Counted from the stretch's first letter, positions 17,450 to 26,115 are shown. The stretch is DNA of 51,711 nucleotides from Gammaproteobacteria bacterium SG8_30 (GCA_001303245.1 LJNS01000014.1:1-51711), one strand, 5' to 3'. The notes: generated by a model from the sequence alone, not told the origin. Numbers and translations: made by a program.

Positions 17450-19321
17450 ATGGACACGAAACTAGGGGCGGCAGAGCGGCTCGTTGTCGTCCGCATCTCG
17501 CCGGGATCGAGCCGAGCGACCCACTTCAGCCGGCTGGCCGAGAGCCTGGGCGCAGAGGTGATCGAGAAGCGAGGCGAGGGCCGGGGCTTCCTCGAACGCA
17601 TCGTTCGGGAAGCTCGGGACTCAGCCGACCGTGCCCTCGTCCTGGACGTCGATTCCGTCTGCGAGGCACTTGGGCCGGAAGAACTGGAAAACATCGCAGC
17701 GCTGATTGGCCAGTTCCACAGGCCGGTTCTGCTGCTGGCGTCCCGGAGCAGCAGGCAGGTCGGCGAGGCTCTGCAGGTGCTGACAGCGGGTGCCGTGACG
17801 GGCGTGAGCCCGATTCCGCAGTCAGCACGAGTTCACTTTCCCGAGGAGAGCCGGGACCTCGCGGAGGAGCTCGCGACTTTCGACTATCCGCTGCGCCCGG
17901 AGGCGCGCCTCGGACTGACCTGTGACGGACGGGTGAGCTGCACCGAACTGATGCACCTGGACGGCGTTCCCGCATTCCTTCGCCTAGCGTCCTGCAAGGC
18001 GGGCTTGTTCGTATGGGCAACGCCCGGGGTGTTCGATCCGGACTCCCCGCTATCGGCCGAACTACAGTTCGAGGAGGTCATCGACTCGTACGTTCCGGCC
18101 ATCATCTTCGTCAGACACGCCCTCGGCGACCGTTGCTGGCGAACACGTGGCATGGGTGCGGGTCTCGTCATCGACGACCCGCTTCTCAGCAGTCGTTACG
18201 GGCTGCTGGACTTCCCGGCCCTGCTGTCGTCCGCAAGGGCCAACAACTATCACGTCACCTTGGGTTTCATACCCTGGAACCACTGGCGGACACGCACGGC
18301 CGAAGCTGCGTTCTTTCGCGAGCACTCCGACTGCTTCAGCGTATGCCTGCATGGCTGCGACCACACGCAGGGAGAATTCGCTTCCGCGGACGGAGGAGAG
18401 CTGGCGACGCGGATCGAGCTTGCGGCCTCGCGGATGAGGCGGCACGAGCAGCGAACGGGCATCCAGTGGGAGCCACTGTTGGTCTGTCCACAGGAGTTAT
18501 TCTCCCTGGCTGCCGTCCGGGCCGGTGCGGAGACCGACGACGTCATCGCGTTGGTGAACACGCGCTGCATTCCGCCGGCTTCAGCCGAGGCCAGGGTCAA
18601 AGGGTCAGATCTGCTTCTGGCGGCGACCGACGTTCCGTTCGGGCTGCCTCTCCTCAAGCGCCACTACCTTCGGGACATGTCGGATTTTGCGATGTCGATG
18701 TTCCTGGGCAAGCCGCCAATCCTGGCAGCCCATCACGACTTCTTCCGCGACGGACCGGGCCCGACCGAGGCCTTTGTGCGGAAGTTGCGGGAAATGCGAC
18801 CGGACGTCACTTGGCGTCCCTTGTCGGCGATGCTCCAGGAGCTGTGCTCGACGAGGCGGGTTTCGGCAACGGAATGGGAGACGCGGATCTTTGCCGATGT
18901 CTTCCGGCTTCACAGCGAAGCGGAGGGGGCCACGACCCACCACGTCCTGCGCCGTTCGACTCCCGGAACAGTGACGGCGGTCAGTGCGGGAGGGAGCGGC
19001 GTCGAGTTCAGACAGGTCGGCGACTCAGTGAGGTTCACTGTGCGGCTCGAAGGGCCCGGCCCGATCGACATCCGGATCGAGCGTCAACCCCGGCGCGTCG
19101 TCGGCGCAAGGCTCGAGGAAGGGCCGACGTATCAGCTCGGCGTCGCGGTCAGACGGACCTTGTCGGAACTTCGTGACCGCGTCGTCGGTCCCGGCCTGGC
19201 GCTGGTCCAGCGTGCCAGTCGCCTGCTACAGCTCCAGCTTGTGTGCGCCGGCGTGATCCATCAACTGCCGGAGCAATCGGTGTCCTGGCAGCTGGCGGCG
19301 ACGTTGATGCCGATCCTCTGA
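17450..19321 (+). CDS. Large uncharacterised protein with a NodB/deacetylase-like core
   Basis: A 623-residue protein that I do not recognise as a named family. The first 190 residues look like a separate alpha/beta domain. Near residue 240 is GAGLVIDDPLLSSRYG, and near residue 300 SVCLHGCDHTQGEF. An Asp-Asp followed by an HxxxH motif is the metal-site pattern of NodB-like deacetylases. LAAHHDFFRDGP near residue 430 could close such a barrel. A C-terminal 150-residue beta-rich tail follows. There is no signal peptide or membrane span. The ATG at 17450 is preferred; a GTG at 17435, directly after the upstream stop, is possible. It lies only 15 bases after the adenylation fusion, so the two probably work together. 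Confidence 0.6.
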   Translation: MDTKLGAAERLVVVRISPGSSRATHFSRLAESLGAEVIEKRGEGRGFLERIVREARDSADRALVLDVDSVCEALGPEELENIAALIGQFHRPVLLLASRSSRQVGEALQVLTAGAVTGVSPIPQSARVHFPEESRDLAEELATFDYPLRPEARLGLTCDGRVSCTELMHLDGVPAFLRLASCKAGLFVWATPGVFDPDSPLSAELQFEEVIDSYVPAIIFVRHALGDRCWRTRGMGAGLVIDDPLLSSRYGLLDFPALLSSARANNYHVTLGFIPWNHWRTRTAEAAFFREHSDCFSVCLHGCDHTQGEFASADGGELATRIELAASRMRRHEQRTGIQWEPLLVCPQELFSLAAVRAGAETDDVIALVNTRCIPPASAEARVKGSDLLLAATDVPFGLPLLKRHYLRDMSDFAMSMFLGKPPILAAHHDFFRDGPGPTEAFVRKLREMRPDVTWRPLSAMLQELCSTRRVSATEWETRIFADVFRLHSEAEGATTHHVLRRSTPGTVTAVSAGGSGVEFRQVGDSVRFTVRLEGPGPIDIRIERQPRRVVGARLEEGPTYQLGVAVRRTLSELRDRVVGPGLALVQRASRLLQLQLVCAGVIHQLPEQSVSWQLAATLMPIL

Positions 19322-19349
19322 GGGGGATGGGCACCCTGGGTTGCGCCCT

Positions 19350-19376
19350 CGACCGTCCATTCGGGCGTCACGGTCG
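19350..19376. terminator. Inverted repeat downstream of the deacetylase-like gene
   Basis: CGACCGT at 19350-19356 pairs perfectly with ACGGTCG at 19370-19376, about 30 bases past the stop codon. There is no run of T after it, so a rho-independent terminator is only possible; an operator for the next gene is the alternative. Confidence 0.3.
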
Positions 19377-19588
19377 GGGTTGACATAACACCACCTTTCT
19401 TCTCCGGGCGTGTCGCGCGCCAGAGACAAGGTCCACGGCGCGGAGATCAGCGCCTCTGATAGCATGGGCTCGAGATCTCCAGGAGCGTGGGCTCGACTCG
19501 ACGGACGCCGGCCGATGGCGGAACATCGGGCGGGCGGGGCGGTCTCAGTTGCTGTCGGTGGAAGTACCCTTGCCCATGGAGGGCAGCC

Positions 19589-20818
19589 ATGAACCAGGTC
19601 ATCCAGAGCGTTCGATGTGTCTGTTTGCCGCTGTTGGCTCTCTTGGCGTGGGTCCCGGCAGCCGGCGCAGCGACGATCTCGGCTTCCAGCTGTTCGCAGT
19701 CGGACGTGCAGGCCGCACTGACAGCCGCATCGGGTGGCGACACGGTCATGGTTCCCGCGGGCACGTGCTCGTGGACATCACTGGCGATATCGAAGGGAAT
19801 CAGGCTCAAAGGGGCCGGCGCGTCGGCGACCAACATCACGGTCACCGGCGTCGTGTCGGTCAGGAGAGTGGCTTCGCACGGCTTCGAGCTCAGCGGCTTC
19901 AGTTTCAGGAAGACCAATGATTCTTCCGAGCACATGTTCCTGATCGACGGCGCCTCGGATGCAGCGATGCCGCTCATCCACGACAACGTCTTCACGGTGT
20001 CGAACTCGGGCATCATCCGCTACGAGACCAATGGCGGTGTGATCTACGGGAATACATTCAACGGCGACCTCGATGACTCGGCAATCCAGCACAAGCTGAT
20101 CAGCGACGACAACCTGTCCTGGAGGACGCTCGACACGATGGGCGTCCGTGACACGGACGGCCGGAGCAACCTCTACATCGAAGACAACGCCTTCAACGGC
20201 ATGGCCAATCAGGCGCTGGACTTCGACGACTCGTCCCGCGTCGTTTTCCGGCACAACGTACTCACCAGTTCTTCCGTCAACAGCCACGGCCGCGATACGT
20301 CTCCCGTAGGGGTTCGTCACTACGAGATCTACGCCAACGAGTTCCTGTATCCGGACAGCCAGGTCAACCAGGTCTGGATGATCTGGCTGCGGGGCGGCAC
20401 GGGCGTGATATTCGACAACACGTTTGACGACATCCGGGGTCAGATGTGGGGCGACAAGATCGAGATCCGGATGTCCGTTCGCGCAGCGGACGAAGGGGGG
20501 GTCGATGGATGCTGCACGGTCTGGCCCTGTCGGCGTCAGGTCGGACAGACCTATGCGGTGGATCCGGTCGACGGCAGAGAGAAGGAATTGACGGACGGCG
20601 TCCGGTTCTGGGGCAACGCCGGCAACCCGGCGTGGGAGCTCGCCCGCTGGGAGAACACGTGCGGAAACGACGACATCACCGTATTCCTGCGGGAAGGACG
20701 CGACTTCGCCTTCTCGCCTTCACCGAAGCCGGGCTACTCGCCCTTCCCCTATCCTCATCCGGTGAGGGCCGATGCCGGCCCGAGGCCGTTGCCGCCGACC
20801 GGCATCTCCGTACAGTAA
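19589..20818 (+). CDS. Secreted right-handed parallel beta-helix protein
   Basis: A 409-residue protein with a clear Sec signal peptide (basic MNQVIQSVR, hydrophobic CLPLLALLAWV, then PAAGAA cleavage site). The mature part starts with the pectate-lyase-fold pattern SDVQAALTAASGGDTVMVPAGTCSW and IRLKGAGASATNITV. It continues as repeated short beta-strand coils (IYGNTFNGDLDD, LYIEDNAFNGM, VFRHNVLTSS, IYANEFLYPD, IFDNTFDDIRG). Such helices bind or cleave polysaccharide in the periplasm or outside the cell. A cysteine cluster (CCTVWPC) near residue 307 may form disulfides. The ATG at 19589 has GGAGG 7 bases upstream. It may be a lyase or epimerase for the polymer made here, but no catalytic residues can be assigned. 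Confidence 0.75.
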   Translation: MNQVIQSVRCVCLPLLALLAWVPAAGAATISASSCSQSDVQAALTAASGGDTVMVPAGTCSWTSLAISKGIRLKGAGASATNITVTGVVSVRRVASHGFELSGFSFRKTNDSSEHMFLIDGASDAAMPLIHDNVFTVSNSGIIRYETNGGVIYGNTFNGDLDDSAIQHKLISDDNLSWRTLDTMGVRDTDGRSNLYIEDNAFNGMANQALDFDDSSRVVFRHNVLTSSSVNSHGRDTSPVGVRHYEIYANEFLYPDSQVNQVWMIWLRGGTGVIFDNTFDDIRGQMWGDKIEIRMSVRAADEGGVDGCCTVWPCRRQVGQTYAVDPVDGREKELTDGVRFWGNAGNPAWELARWENTCGNDDITVFLREGRDFAFSPSPKPGYSPFPYPHPVRADAGPRPLPPTGISVQ

Positions 20819-20845
20819 CTCAGGGACACGTCGAGATCGTCGATA

Positions 20846-20872
20846 CTGACCGACTACTGCGGGGCCGGTCAG
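20846..20872. terminator. Hairpin between convergent beta-helix genes
   Basis: CTGACCG at 20846-20852 and CGGTCAG at 20866-20872 form a perfect 7-bp stem in the 139-base gap between the two convergent genes. A bidirectional terminator is the natural reading, though neither side has a T-tract. Confidence 0.4.
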
Positions 20873-20957
20873 CAGGAAAGGTGTATGCCGTCGCTGTCGT
20901 CGCGATCGGCATCGCTGGAAGGATTGGGTATCGTGCCGGGTGCCGAGCCGCTCCGGG

Positions 20958-22532
20958 TCAATCGACTGTCAGGTTGGCCGGCGGCATGGGCGGCGCGCCG
21001 CCCAGGCGCTCATAGGCGCCTATGTCCCAGCCGCCTCCGACAGGGCGGGACACAGCCGACTCGATGCTGCTCGAATACGGGGTGCCTAGCGCCGCCCCGG
21101 CATCGACTGCGGGCGACCCGGCGCGGAGGGACAGACCGGCGCGGTCGGGCGACAGATTGCCTCCAGCCTGACGGAGCCAGCCGCCTGGGAGGCTTGCGGC
21201 ATCCGTGAACAGGGGATCGGCCGCAACTGCGGTCGATTCGTAGCTGGCGAGGTTCGAAGCGACGAAGCTGGTGCCGGCCGAGCGGACGAGCGTGCCGCTG
21301 CCGAAGAACAGGTTGTTCGAGTGCGCCGTCACGCGTCCGCTGTCGGAGAAAGGCAAGCCGGACTCGTGGAAGAAGATATTGTTGCGGAACTCGAGGACGG
21401 GGAAGGACGCGGCTGCGTTGTTGACCACGACGGGAGCGTTGAAGAACGTATTGTTGAAGACGAGTATGGAGTTCGTATTGCCGAGATCACGGTCGATCAG
21501 GAAGCCGCCGCCCTGGCTGTTGTTGAGCACGAGGTTGCCGTAGACCTTGATGTCCTTGGGGTCTTTGCCGCTTGATCCATCGTAGATCCGGATGGACCCG
21601 TGAATCGTGTCGACAGCGACAACGTTGTGCCGGAAATGCACGTTCGTCGGGCCAACGCCAAAATGATTCGATTCGTTTCCATTCACGAACAGTCCCGCGC
21701 CCTTGGTGCCGGTGACGTAGTTGTACTCGATGACGGCGTCGACAACATGGCCCTTGACTATGATTCCGGACCCAGCGCCGTAGTCCGGGTCCAGGCCCGT
21801 GTTGTAAACCGTGTTTCCGCGAACGAGCACGTTGCGGACCATGCAGTCCGCGCTTTCGTCACCGGGGTAGATCGGCAAACCGTCCCGCGAAATGTCGTGG
21901 ACGACCGAGTTGAGAATCTCGACGTTCGCAACCTCGCCGTTCCTGCCGCCATGGTTGCTGACGATGATCCCGTACTTGTACTGCCCCTGCGACGTCCGGC
22001 TCCAGACGTCGTGGACGACGACGTCGTCCACACGCTTGCTTGCACCGGTCAATGGTCCCTCGTAGAAGCTGTGGTTCATCTCTATGCCGTTTGTCACCTT
22101 GCCGTTGGCGTCCACCTCAAAGCCACGGAAGGTCGTCTCCATGAGCGCGTGATCGCGGAAGCGAACGACAGCGGAGGCGATGTCGGCAGAGGCCCGGAGT
22201 GTCGCGCGGGTGCCCGATCCCCACTCGTTGCCGACGTAGGTGACGCCCCCGGTGAGGAAGATGCCCTGGGTGCCGCTTACGAGCCAGCTGTCGGCGCTGT
22301 CAAAGTACACGGTGTCGCCCGGCGCGAGTCGGCCCGAACCGGAGTAAGCCGCCATGCCAGGCGCATTGCGCCACGCGGACGACGGGGTTAGGCCATTGTT
22401 CGAATCGCTGCCGGCAGTTGCGTCCACATAGTAGGCGGCCGCACCAGCAGACGACGCCAGTGCGGCCTGCAGGGCAAGGGCGATCAGCGCCGGAAGTAAC
22501 CTGTCATCTGCGAGTCGGCGGGCAAGTCTCAT
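20958..22532 (-). CDS. Secreted right-handed parallel beta-helix protein (WDIGAYE end)
   Basis: A 524-residue exported protein. The signal peptide is MRLARRLADDRLL plus a hydrophobic LPALIALALQAALA segment, ending ASSAGAA. The mature protein opens YYVDATAGSDSNNGLTPSSA, the standard start of DUF1565-like parallel beta-helix proteins, and continues with coils such as VVHDVWSRTS, VEILNSVVHDI, VLVRGNTVYNTG, IEYNYVTGTKGAG, VYGNLVLNNS and EFRNNIFFHES. It ends near GGGWDIGAYERLG, a motif at the close of many secreted polysaccharide-lyase-like helices. The ATG at 22532 has AGGAG upstream and places the signal peptide first. It converges on the other beta-helix gene, so the locus carries two different extracellular candidates for polymer modification. 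Confidence 0.78.
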   Translation of the reverse strand: MRLARRLADDRLLPALIALALQAALASSAGAAAYYVDATAGSDSNNGLTPSSAWRNAPGMAAYSGSGRLAPGDTVYFDSADSWLVSGTQGIFLTGGVTYVGNEWGSGTRATLRASADIASAVVRFRDHALMETTFRGFEVDANGKVTNGIEMNHSFYEGPLTGASKRVDDVVVHDVWSRTSQGQYKYGIIVSNHGGRNGEVANVEILNSVVHDISRDGLPIYPGDESADCMVRNVLVRGNTVYNTGLDPDYGAGSGIIVKGHVVDAVIEYNYVTGTKGAGLFVNGNESNHFGVGPTNVHFRHNVVAVDTIHGSIRIYDGSSGKDPKDIKVYGNLVLNNSQGGGFLIDRDLGNTNSILVFNNTFFNAPVVVNNAAASFPVLEFRNNIFFHESGLPFSDSGRVTAHSNNLFFGSGTLVRSAGTSFVASNLASYESTAVAADPLFTDAASLPGGWLRQAGGNLSPDRAGLSLRAGSPAVDAGAALGTPYSSSIESAVSRPVGGGWDIGAYERLGGAPPMPPANLTVD

Positions 22533-22595
22533 CCTGGGACTCCTGGGAACGGCCGGTCGGTCCCGGCTGCGATGCAATCACGCGCATCGGACCCG

Positions 22596-22610
22596 AGAAC
22601 TGTGAGTTCT
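22596..22610. promoter_or_regulatory. Perfect 15-bp palindrome in a divergent promoter region
   Basis: AGAACT-GTG-AGTTCT lies 64 bases upstream of the minus-strand beta-helix start and about 180 bases upstream of hldD. Symmetry and position fit a dimeric repressor or activator site. No regulator gene is adjacent, and no matched promoter hexamers were convincing. Confidence 0.3.
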
Positions 22611-22792
22611 GTCCAGCACCACCGTGTGGATTTTTGGCGACACTGTAGCATGCGTGTGGCCAGGGTCGGTCGGATGGGCACTCCGCCGATTCCGGGCGGT
22701 GCGAGTGCCGCGGCAGCGAGTCGTGCGCCAGATTATGGTACAGGGGAACGAGCGGCTTCCGGGCCGTCATGCTCGATGAGTGGTACGCAAGA

Positions 22793-23776
22793 ATGATACT
22801 GGTCACGGGCGGCGCTGGCTTCATAGGCTCCAACATTGTGGCGGCACTGTGTGAGCGAGGCGTGCCAGTGGCCGTCTCGGACCGCCTGCGGGACAACGAC
22901 AAGTGGCGCAACCTCGCCAGGCGGAGTCTCGTTGATATCGTGCACCCTGACCGTCTCGACGAGTGGCTCCGTGACCAGCACAAGGTCGACGCGATCGTGC
23001 ACATGGGGGCTATTTCGGCCACGACAGCGCGTGATGCCGATCTCGTGTTCGACGTGAACGTCAACCTGAGCACCCGGCTGTGGCGTTGGTGCGCGGAACA
23101 AGGTGTCAGGTTCATCTACGCCTCGTCGGCAGCCACCTACGGGGACGGTGGGGAGGGCTTCGGTGACGACCCGAGCCCCGAGGCGCTGGCGCGACTGCGG
23201 CCGCTCAATGCCTATGGATGGAGCAAGCACTTCTTCGATCGGCGAGTAATGGGTCTTGTCGCGGAAGAGGGCCAGCGGGTACCGCCGCAGTGGGTAGGTC
23301 TCAAGTTCTTCAATGTCTTTGGTCCGAACGAGTATCACAAGGGCCCGATGCAGAGTGTCGTCGCACAGAAGTATCCGCTCGTCGCGGGGGGGCATCCCAT
23401 CACGCTGTTCAAGTCCTATCACCCGAAGTACGACGACGGCGGGCAGATGCGGGACTTCATCTATGTCGAGGACTGTGTGGACGTGATCCTGTGGCTGCTG
23501 GAGAACCCCGCGGTTACCGGACTGTTCAATCTCGGGACCGGCGCGGCGAGGAGCTTTGCCGATCTCGGGCGGGCGCTTGCTGCCGCGGTCGGCTGCCAGC
23601 CGCAGATCGAGTTCATCCCGATGCCGGAGGCGATCCGGCCCAACTACCAGTATTTCACCGAGGCGCAGATGCACAGGCTGCGCGACGCGGGGTATCGAAA
23701 GCCCTTCACGTCGCTGGAAGACGGAGTCCGGAGCTATGTCGAAAGGTACCTTGCCGGTCCGGACCGATACCGCTGA
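22793..23776 (+). CDS. hldD: ADP-L-glycero-D-manno-heptose 6-epimerase
   Basis: The 327-residue SDR begins MILVTGGAGFIGSNIV (NADP-binding GxxGxxG). It has ASSAATYGDGGEGFGDD and the catalytic YGWSKHFFD (Tyr-x3-Lys), VGLKFFNVFGPNEYHKG, and RDFIYVEDCVDVILW, all characteristic of HldD/RfaD. It inverts C6 of ADP-D-glycero-beta-D-manno-heptose, the last step of ADP-heptose synthesis. The length matches the family (about 310-330). The ATG at 22793 is chosen because it places the Rossmann motif at the N-terminus; an in-frame ATG at 22769 adds eight residues. It opens a compact ADP-heptose module with gmhA and hldE. Confidence 0.93.
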   Translation: MILVTGGAGFIGSNIVAALCERGVPVAVSDRLRDNDKWRNLARRSLVDIVHPDRLDEWLRDQHKVDAIVHMGAISATTARDADLVFDVNVNLSTRLWRWCAEQGVRFIYASSAATYGDGGEGFGDDPSPEALARLRPLNAYGWSKHFFDRRVMGLVAEEGQRVPPQWVGLKFFNVFGPNEYHKGPMQSVVAQKYPLVAGGHPITLFKSYHPKYDDGGQMRDFIYVEDCVDVILWLLENPAVTGLFNLGTGAARSFADLGRALAAAVGCQPQIEFIPMPEAIRPNYQYFTEAQMHRLRDAGYRKPFTSLEDGVRSYVERYLAGPDRYR

Positions 23777-24014
23777 ACAGGCGGTCGGCCCGGTCGGGAC
23801 GTCTCGGCATGTCATTCTCGGTCGCGACGGCGTGCTGACCAAGGATACCGCAGACGGCAAGATCGCCGGCATCCCGGCGGCGCTCGTGTCGACAGGCAGG
23901 GAACGACATGCCGGGCAGGCAGTCGGTGAGCGCCAGGTCGCCATGTACGAGGACCTTGCGTCGCCCGTCGCGAGCCTCGTATCGTCGTCAGTCAGTCAAG
24001 AGGGAGGCCGATAA
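23736..24014 (+). pseudogene. Probable decayed remnant of gmhB (heptose bisphosphate phosphatase)
   Basis: This 92-codon frame overlaps the end of hldD and stops 2 bases before gmhA. Its middle reads HVILGRDGVLTKDT and then IPAALVSTGRERHAGQAVGE. I align these with the GmhB N-terminus: the LDRDGVIN HAD motif, then PGALEALARLHEAGYRVVV. The first catalytic aspartate is glycine, the ATNQSG motif is gone and the C-terminal two thirds is missing, so it cannot be an active HAD phosphatase. Position supports the idea, because GmhB is the one missing step between GmhA/HldE and HldD. Seen: the partial motif and position. Inferred: descent from gmhB. It may equally be a non-coding spacer with chance similarity. 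Confidence 0.45.
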
Positions 24015-24016
24015 TC

Positions 24017-24592
24017 GTGACGATCAAGGAGACGTTTGCCGAGCACTCGGAGGTCATGGCCGAGGCGTCGAGGCTGTTGCCCGATGTCCTCGAGCGGATC
24101 GCCCATGAAGTCCACGAGTGCTTTCGCAGGGGCGGTACCTTGCTTGCCTGCGGAAACGGAGGCAGCGCTTCAGATGCGGAACACCTCGTTGCGGAGCTGG
24201 TGGGCCGGTTCCGGGACGAGCGAAGGGCCCTGCCGGCAGTTGCGCTGGCGGGCGGCATGGCGACCATTACGGCAGTCGCCAACGACTACGGATACGAATC
24301 GGTCTTCCGACGACAGGTCGAGGCTCTCGCGCGAGCCGGCGACGTACTGATTGCGATCAGCACGAGCGGCAACTCCCCGAATGTGCTGTCAGCAGTTCAT
24401 GCGGCGAAGGAAAGGGCCTGCCGGGTCATCGCGCTCACGGGCGGGTCCGGTGGCCGCCTGGCGAAGGAAGCTGACGTCGCGATTACCGCGCCTTCCTCCG
24501 TCACGGCGCGGATTCAGGAGGTGCACATCCTCTGCATACACGCGATCGTGGAATCGGTCGACAGGCACCTCCGCGCCGAGCAAGCCCCATGA
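24017..24592 (+). CDS. gmhA: Sedoheptulose-7-phosphate (phosphoheptose) isomerase
   Basis: A 191-residue SIS-domain enzyme converting sedoheptulose 7-phosphate to D-glycero-D-manno-heptose 7-phosphate, the first step of ADP-heptose synthesis. LLACGNGGSASDAEHLVAEL near residue 45 and ISTSGNSPNVLSA near residue 115 are the phosphosugar-binding loops, and the C-terminal QEVHILCIHAIVE is family-typical. Length is normal for GmhA (about 190-195). The GTG start at 24017 has AGAGGGAGG upstream. Its stop overlaps hldE by four bases (ATGA), giving coupled translation. Confidence 0.94.
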   Translation: MTIKETFAEHSEVMAEASRLLPDVLERIAHEVHECFRRGGTLLACGNGGSASDAEHLVAELVGRFRDERRALPAVALAGGMATITAVANDYGYESVFRRQVEALARAGDVLIAISTSGNSPNVLSAVHAAKERACRVIALTGGSGGRLAKEADVAITAPSSVTARIQEVHILCIHAIVESVDRHLRAEQAP

Positions 24593-26082
24593 GCGGGCAG
24601 GATTCATTCATCGTCGGGCGCCAGCGGTTGCTGGAGATCCTCGAGTGGTGCAGGGACCGGGAGATCTGGATTGTCGGCGACCTCATGCTGGACGAGTACG
24701 TCAGGGGTTCGGTCGACCGAATCTCGCCGGAAGCGCCGGTGCCGGTCGTGAAGGTCGGCGATGTGCACAACAGACTGGGTGGGGCCGCCAACGTGGCACG
24801 GCAGGTCGCGGCGCTCGGTGCCAACGCTGTGCTTGCGGGCGTCGTCGGGGACGACGAGGCGGGGCGGTGGCTGCTCGAAGAGTGCCAGAGGCAGGGCATC
24901 GACACGCGCGGCGTGTACGTGGATAACTGTCGGCGTACGACGCGGAAGCTTCGTGTCCTGGGCCACAGCCAGCAGCTCGTCCGGCTCGACTGGGAGGACG
25001 CAGGACCGTGCTCCGACGTCGTGTCGGCTGCGCTGCACGACAGGCTCGCGAAGGGCAGGATGGCCGACGCCATAATCCTCAGCGACTACGCGAAAGGCGT
25101 TCTGAGCGATGGAAGCCTGTCGAGACTGATCGGCTTCGCGCACACCTCGGGCCGCAGGGTGATCGTCGACCCGAAGCGCTACGATCTAGGCGCGTATCGA
25201 GGGGCAAGTATCCTGACGCCGAATCTCAACGAACTCGCGCGCGCGGCGGGACGAAGGCTCGACCCGGACGACCGTGACGCAATCGTTGCAGTGGCTCTGC
25301 CAATCATCCAGGCGGCGGCGCTAGAGGCTCTGGTCGTGACGCTCAGCGACCGTGGTATGCTCCTCGTCCAGCGCGACGGCGAGTCGCAGCACGTTCCGGC
25401 GGTCAGGAGGGCCGTTTCCGACGTAACGGGTGCCGGCGATACCGCAGTCGCGGTGCTGGCAACAGCCCTCGCCGCGGGTAGCACACTGCTTCAGGGAATG
25501 GAGATAGCCAATACGGCAGCTGGGCTCGCCGTAGCGGAGGTTGGGGCCGTGGCGGTGGCGCCGCACCAGATCAGCAGCGCTCTGTCCGAGGCGCCGCGCG
25601 GCAAGGTGGTCACGCGAGAAGAACTGGCAGCCCGAGCGGCAGGGTGGCGGATGGCCGGGAAGCGCGTTGTCTTCACGAACGGGTGTTTCGACCTGTTGCA
25701 CGCGGGACACCTGTCGCTCCTGCACCAGGCCGCGGAGCTAGGCGACGTGCTGGTCCTCGCCATCAACAGCGACGCATCGGTGAGACGCCTGAAGGGTGAC
25801 TCTCGACCGATCGTGCCGGCCGAGGATCGTGCAGCTCTGTTAGCGGCTCTTTCGTGCGTCGACGCGGTCACCATTTTCGAAGAAGACACGCCTCTCGAGA
25901 CGTTGCGGGCGGCCAGGCCCCATGTTCTGGTGAAGGGGCAGGACTATGGCATCGAGAATGTCGTCGGGCGCGATCTGGTAGAGACTGACGGCGGCCGCGT
26001 GGTGCTCGTGCCGCTGATGGACGCCAAGTCGACGACTGCCATCGTGGAGCGGATTCGCGTGGGCGAAGCGGCGGTGGGCTGA
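24589..26082 (+). CDS. hldE: Bifunctional heptose-7-phosphate kinase / heptose-1-phosphate adenylyltransferase
   Basis: This 497-residue fusion has an N-terminal ribokinase-fold domain (about 1-335) with VGDLMLDEYVRG, GGAANVARQVAALG and the catalytic-base motif DVTGAGDTAVAV near residue 280. The C-terminal nucleotidyltransferase (about 355-497) has FTNGCFDLLHAGHLSLL near residue 362 (HxGH). It phosphorylates heptose 7-phosphate at C1 and later adds AMP after the GmhB phosphatase step. The fused form is typical of many Gammaproteobacteria; other groups have separate hldA and hldC. It closes the ADP-heptose module, and its product probably feeds LPS core or the GT9 enzyme at 7.7-8.6 kb. Confidence 0.95.
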   Translation: MSGQDSFIVGRQRLLEILEWCRDREIWIVGDLMLDEYVRGSVDRISPEAPVPVVKVGDVHNRLGGAANVARQVAALGANAVLAGVVGDDEAGRWLLEECQRQGIDTRGVYVDNCRRTTRKLRVLGHSQQLVRLDWEDAGPCSDVVSAALHDRLAKGRMADAIILSDYAKGVLSDGSLSRLIGFAHTSGRRVIVDPKRYDLGAYRGASILTPNLNELARAAGRRLDPDDRDAIVAVALPIIQAAALEALVVTLSDRGMLLVQRDGESQHVPAVRRAVSDVTGAGDTAVAVLATALAAGSTLLQGMEIANTAAGLAVAEVGAVAVAPHQISSALSEAPRGKVVTREELAARAAGWRMAGKRVVFTNGCFDLLHAGHLSLLHQAAELGDVLVLAINSDASVRRLKGDSRPIVPAEDRAALLAALSCVDAVTIFEEDTPLETLRAARPHVLVKGQDYGIENVVGRDLVETDGGRVVLVPLMDAKSTTAIVERIRVGEAAVG

Positions 26083-26098
26083 TGCGGAGACTCGAAAC

Positions 26099-26115
26099 TG
26101 GGCACGGCTGGTGCT
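26099..26115 (+). promoter_or_regulatory. Candidate sigma-54 (-24/-12) promoter upstream of the chain-length gene
   Basis: GGCACG at 26101-26106, four bases, then GTGCT at 26111-26115 matches the TGGCACG-N4-TTGCW consensus with correct GG-to-GC spacing of 12; mismatches are the T before GG and the first T of TTGC. It leaves a leader of about 160 bases before 26289. XrtA-type polysaccharide loci are known to use sigma-54 with PrsK/PrsR, so the idea is plausible, but chance matches are common in GC-rich DNA. Confidence 0.25.

Noticed and set aside
19329-19345. A GGCAC...TTGC stretch resembling a sigma-54 promoter
   Set aside because: The spacing between GG and GC is 13, not 12, and it lies just behind a stop codon.
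19380-19408. A perfect TTGACA -35 box
   Set aside because: No acceptable -10 sequence lies 16-18 bases downstream (TCCGGG at 17).
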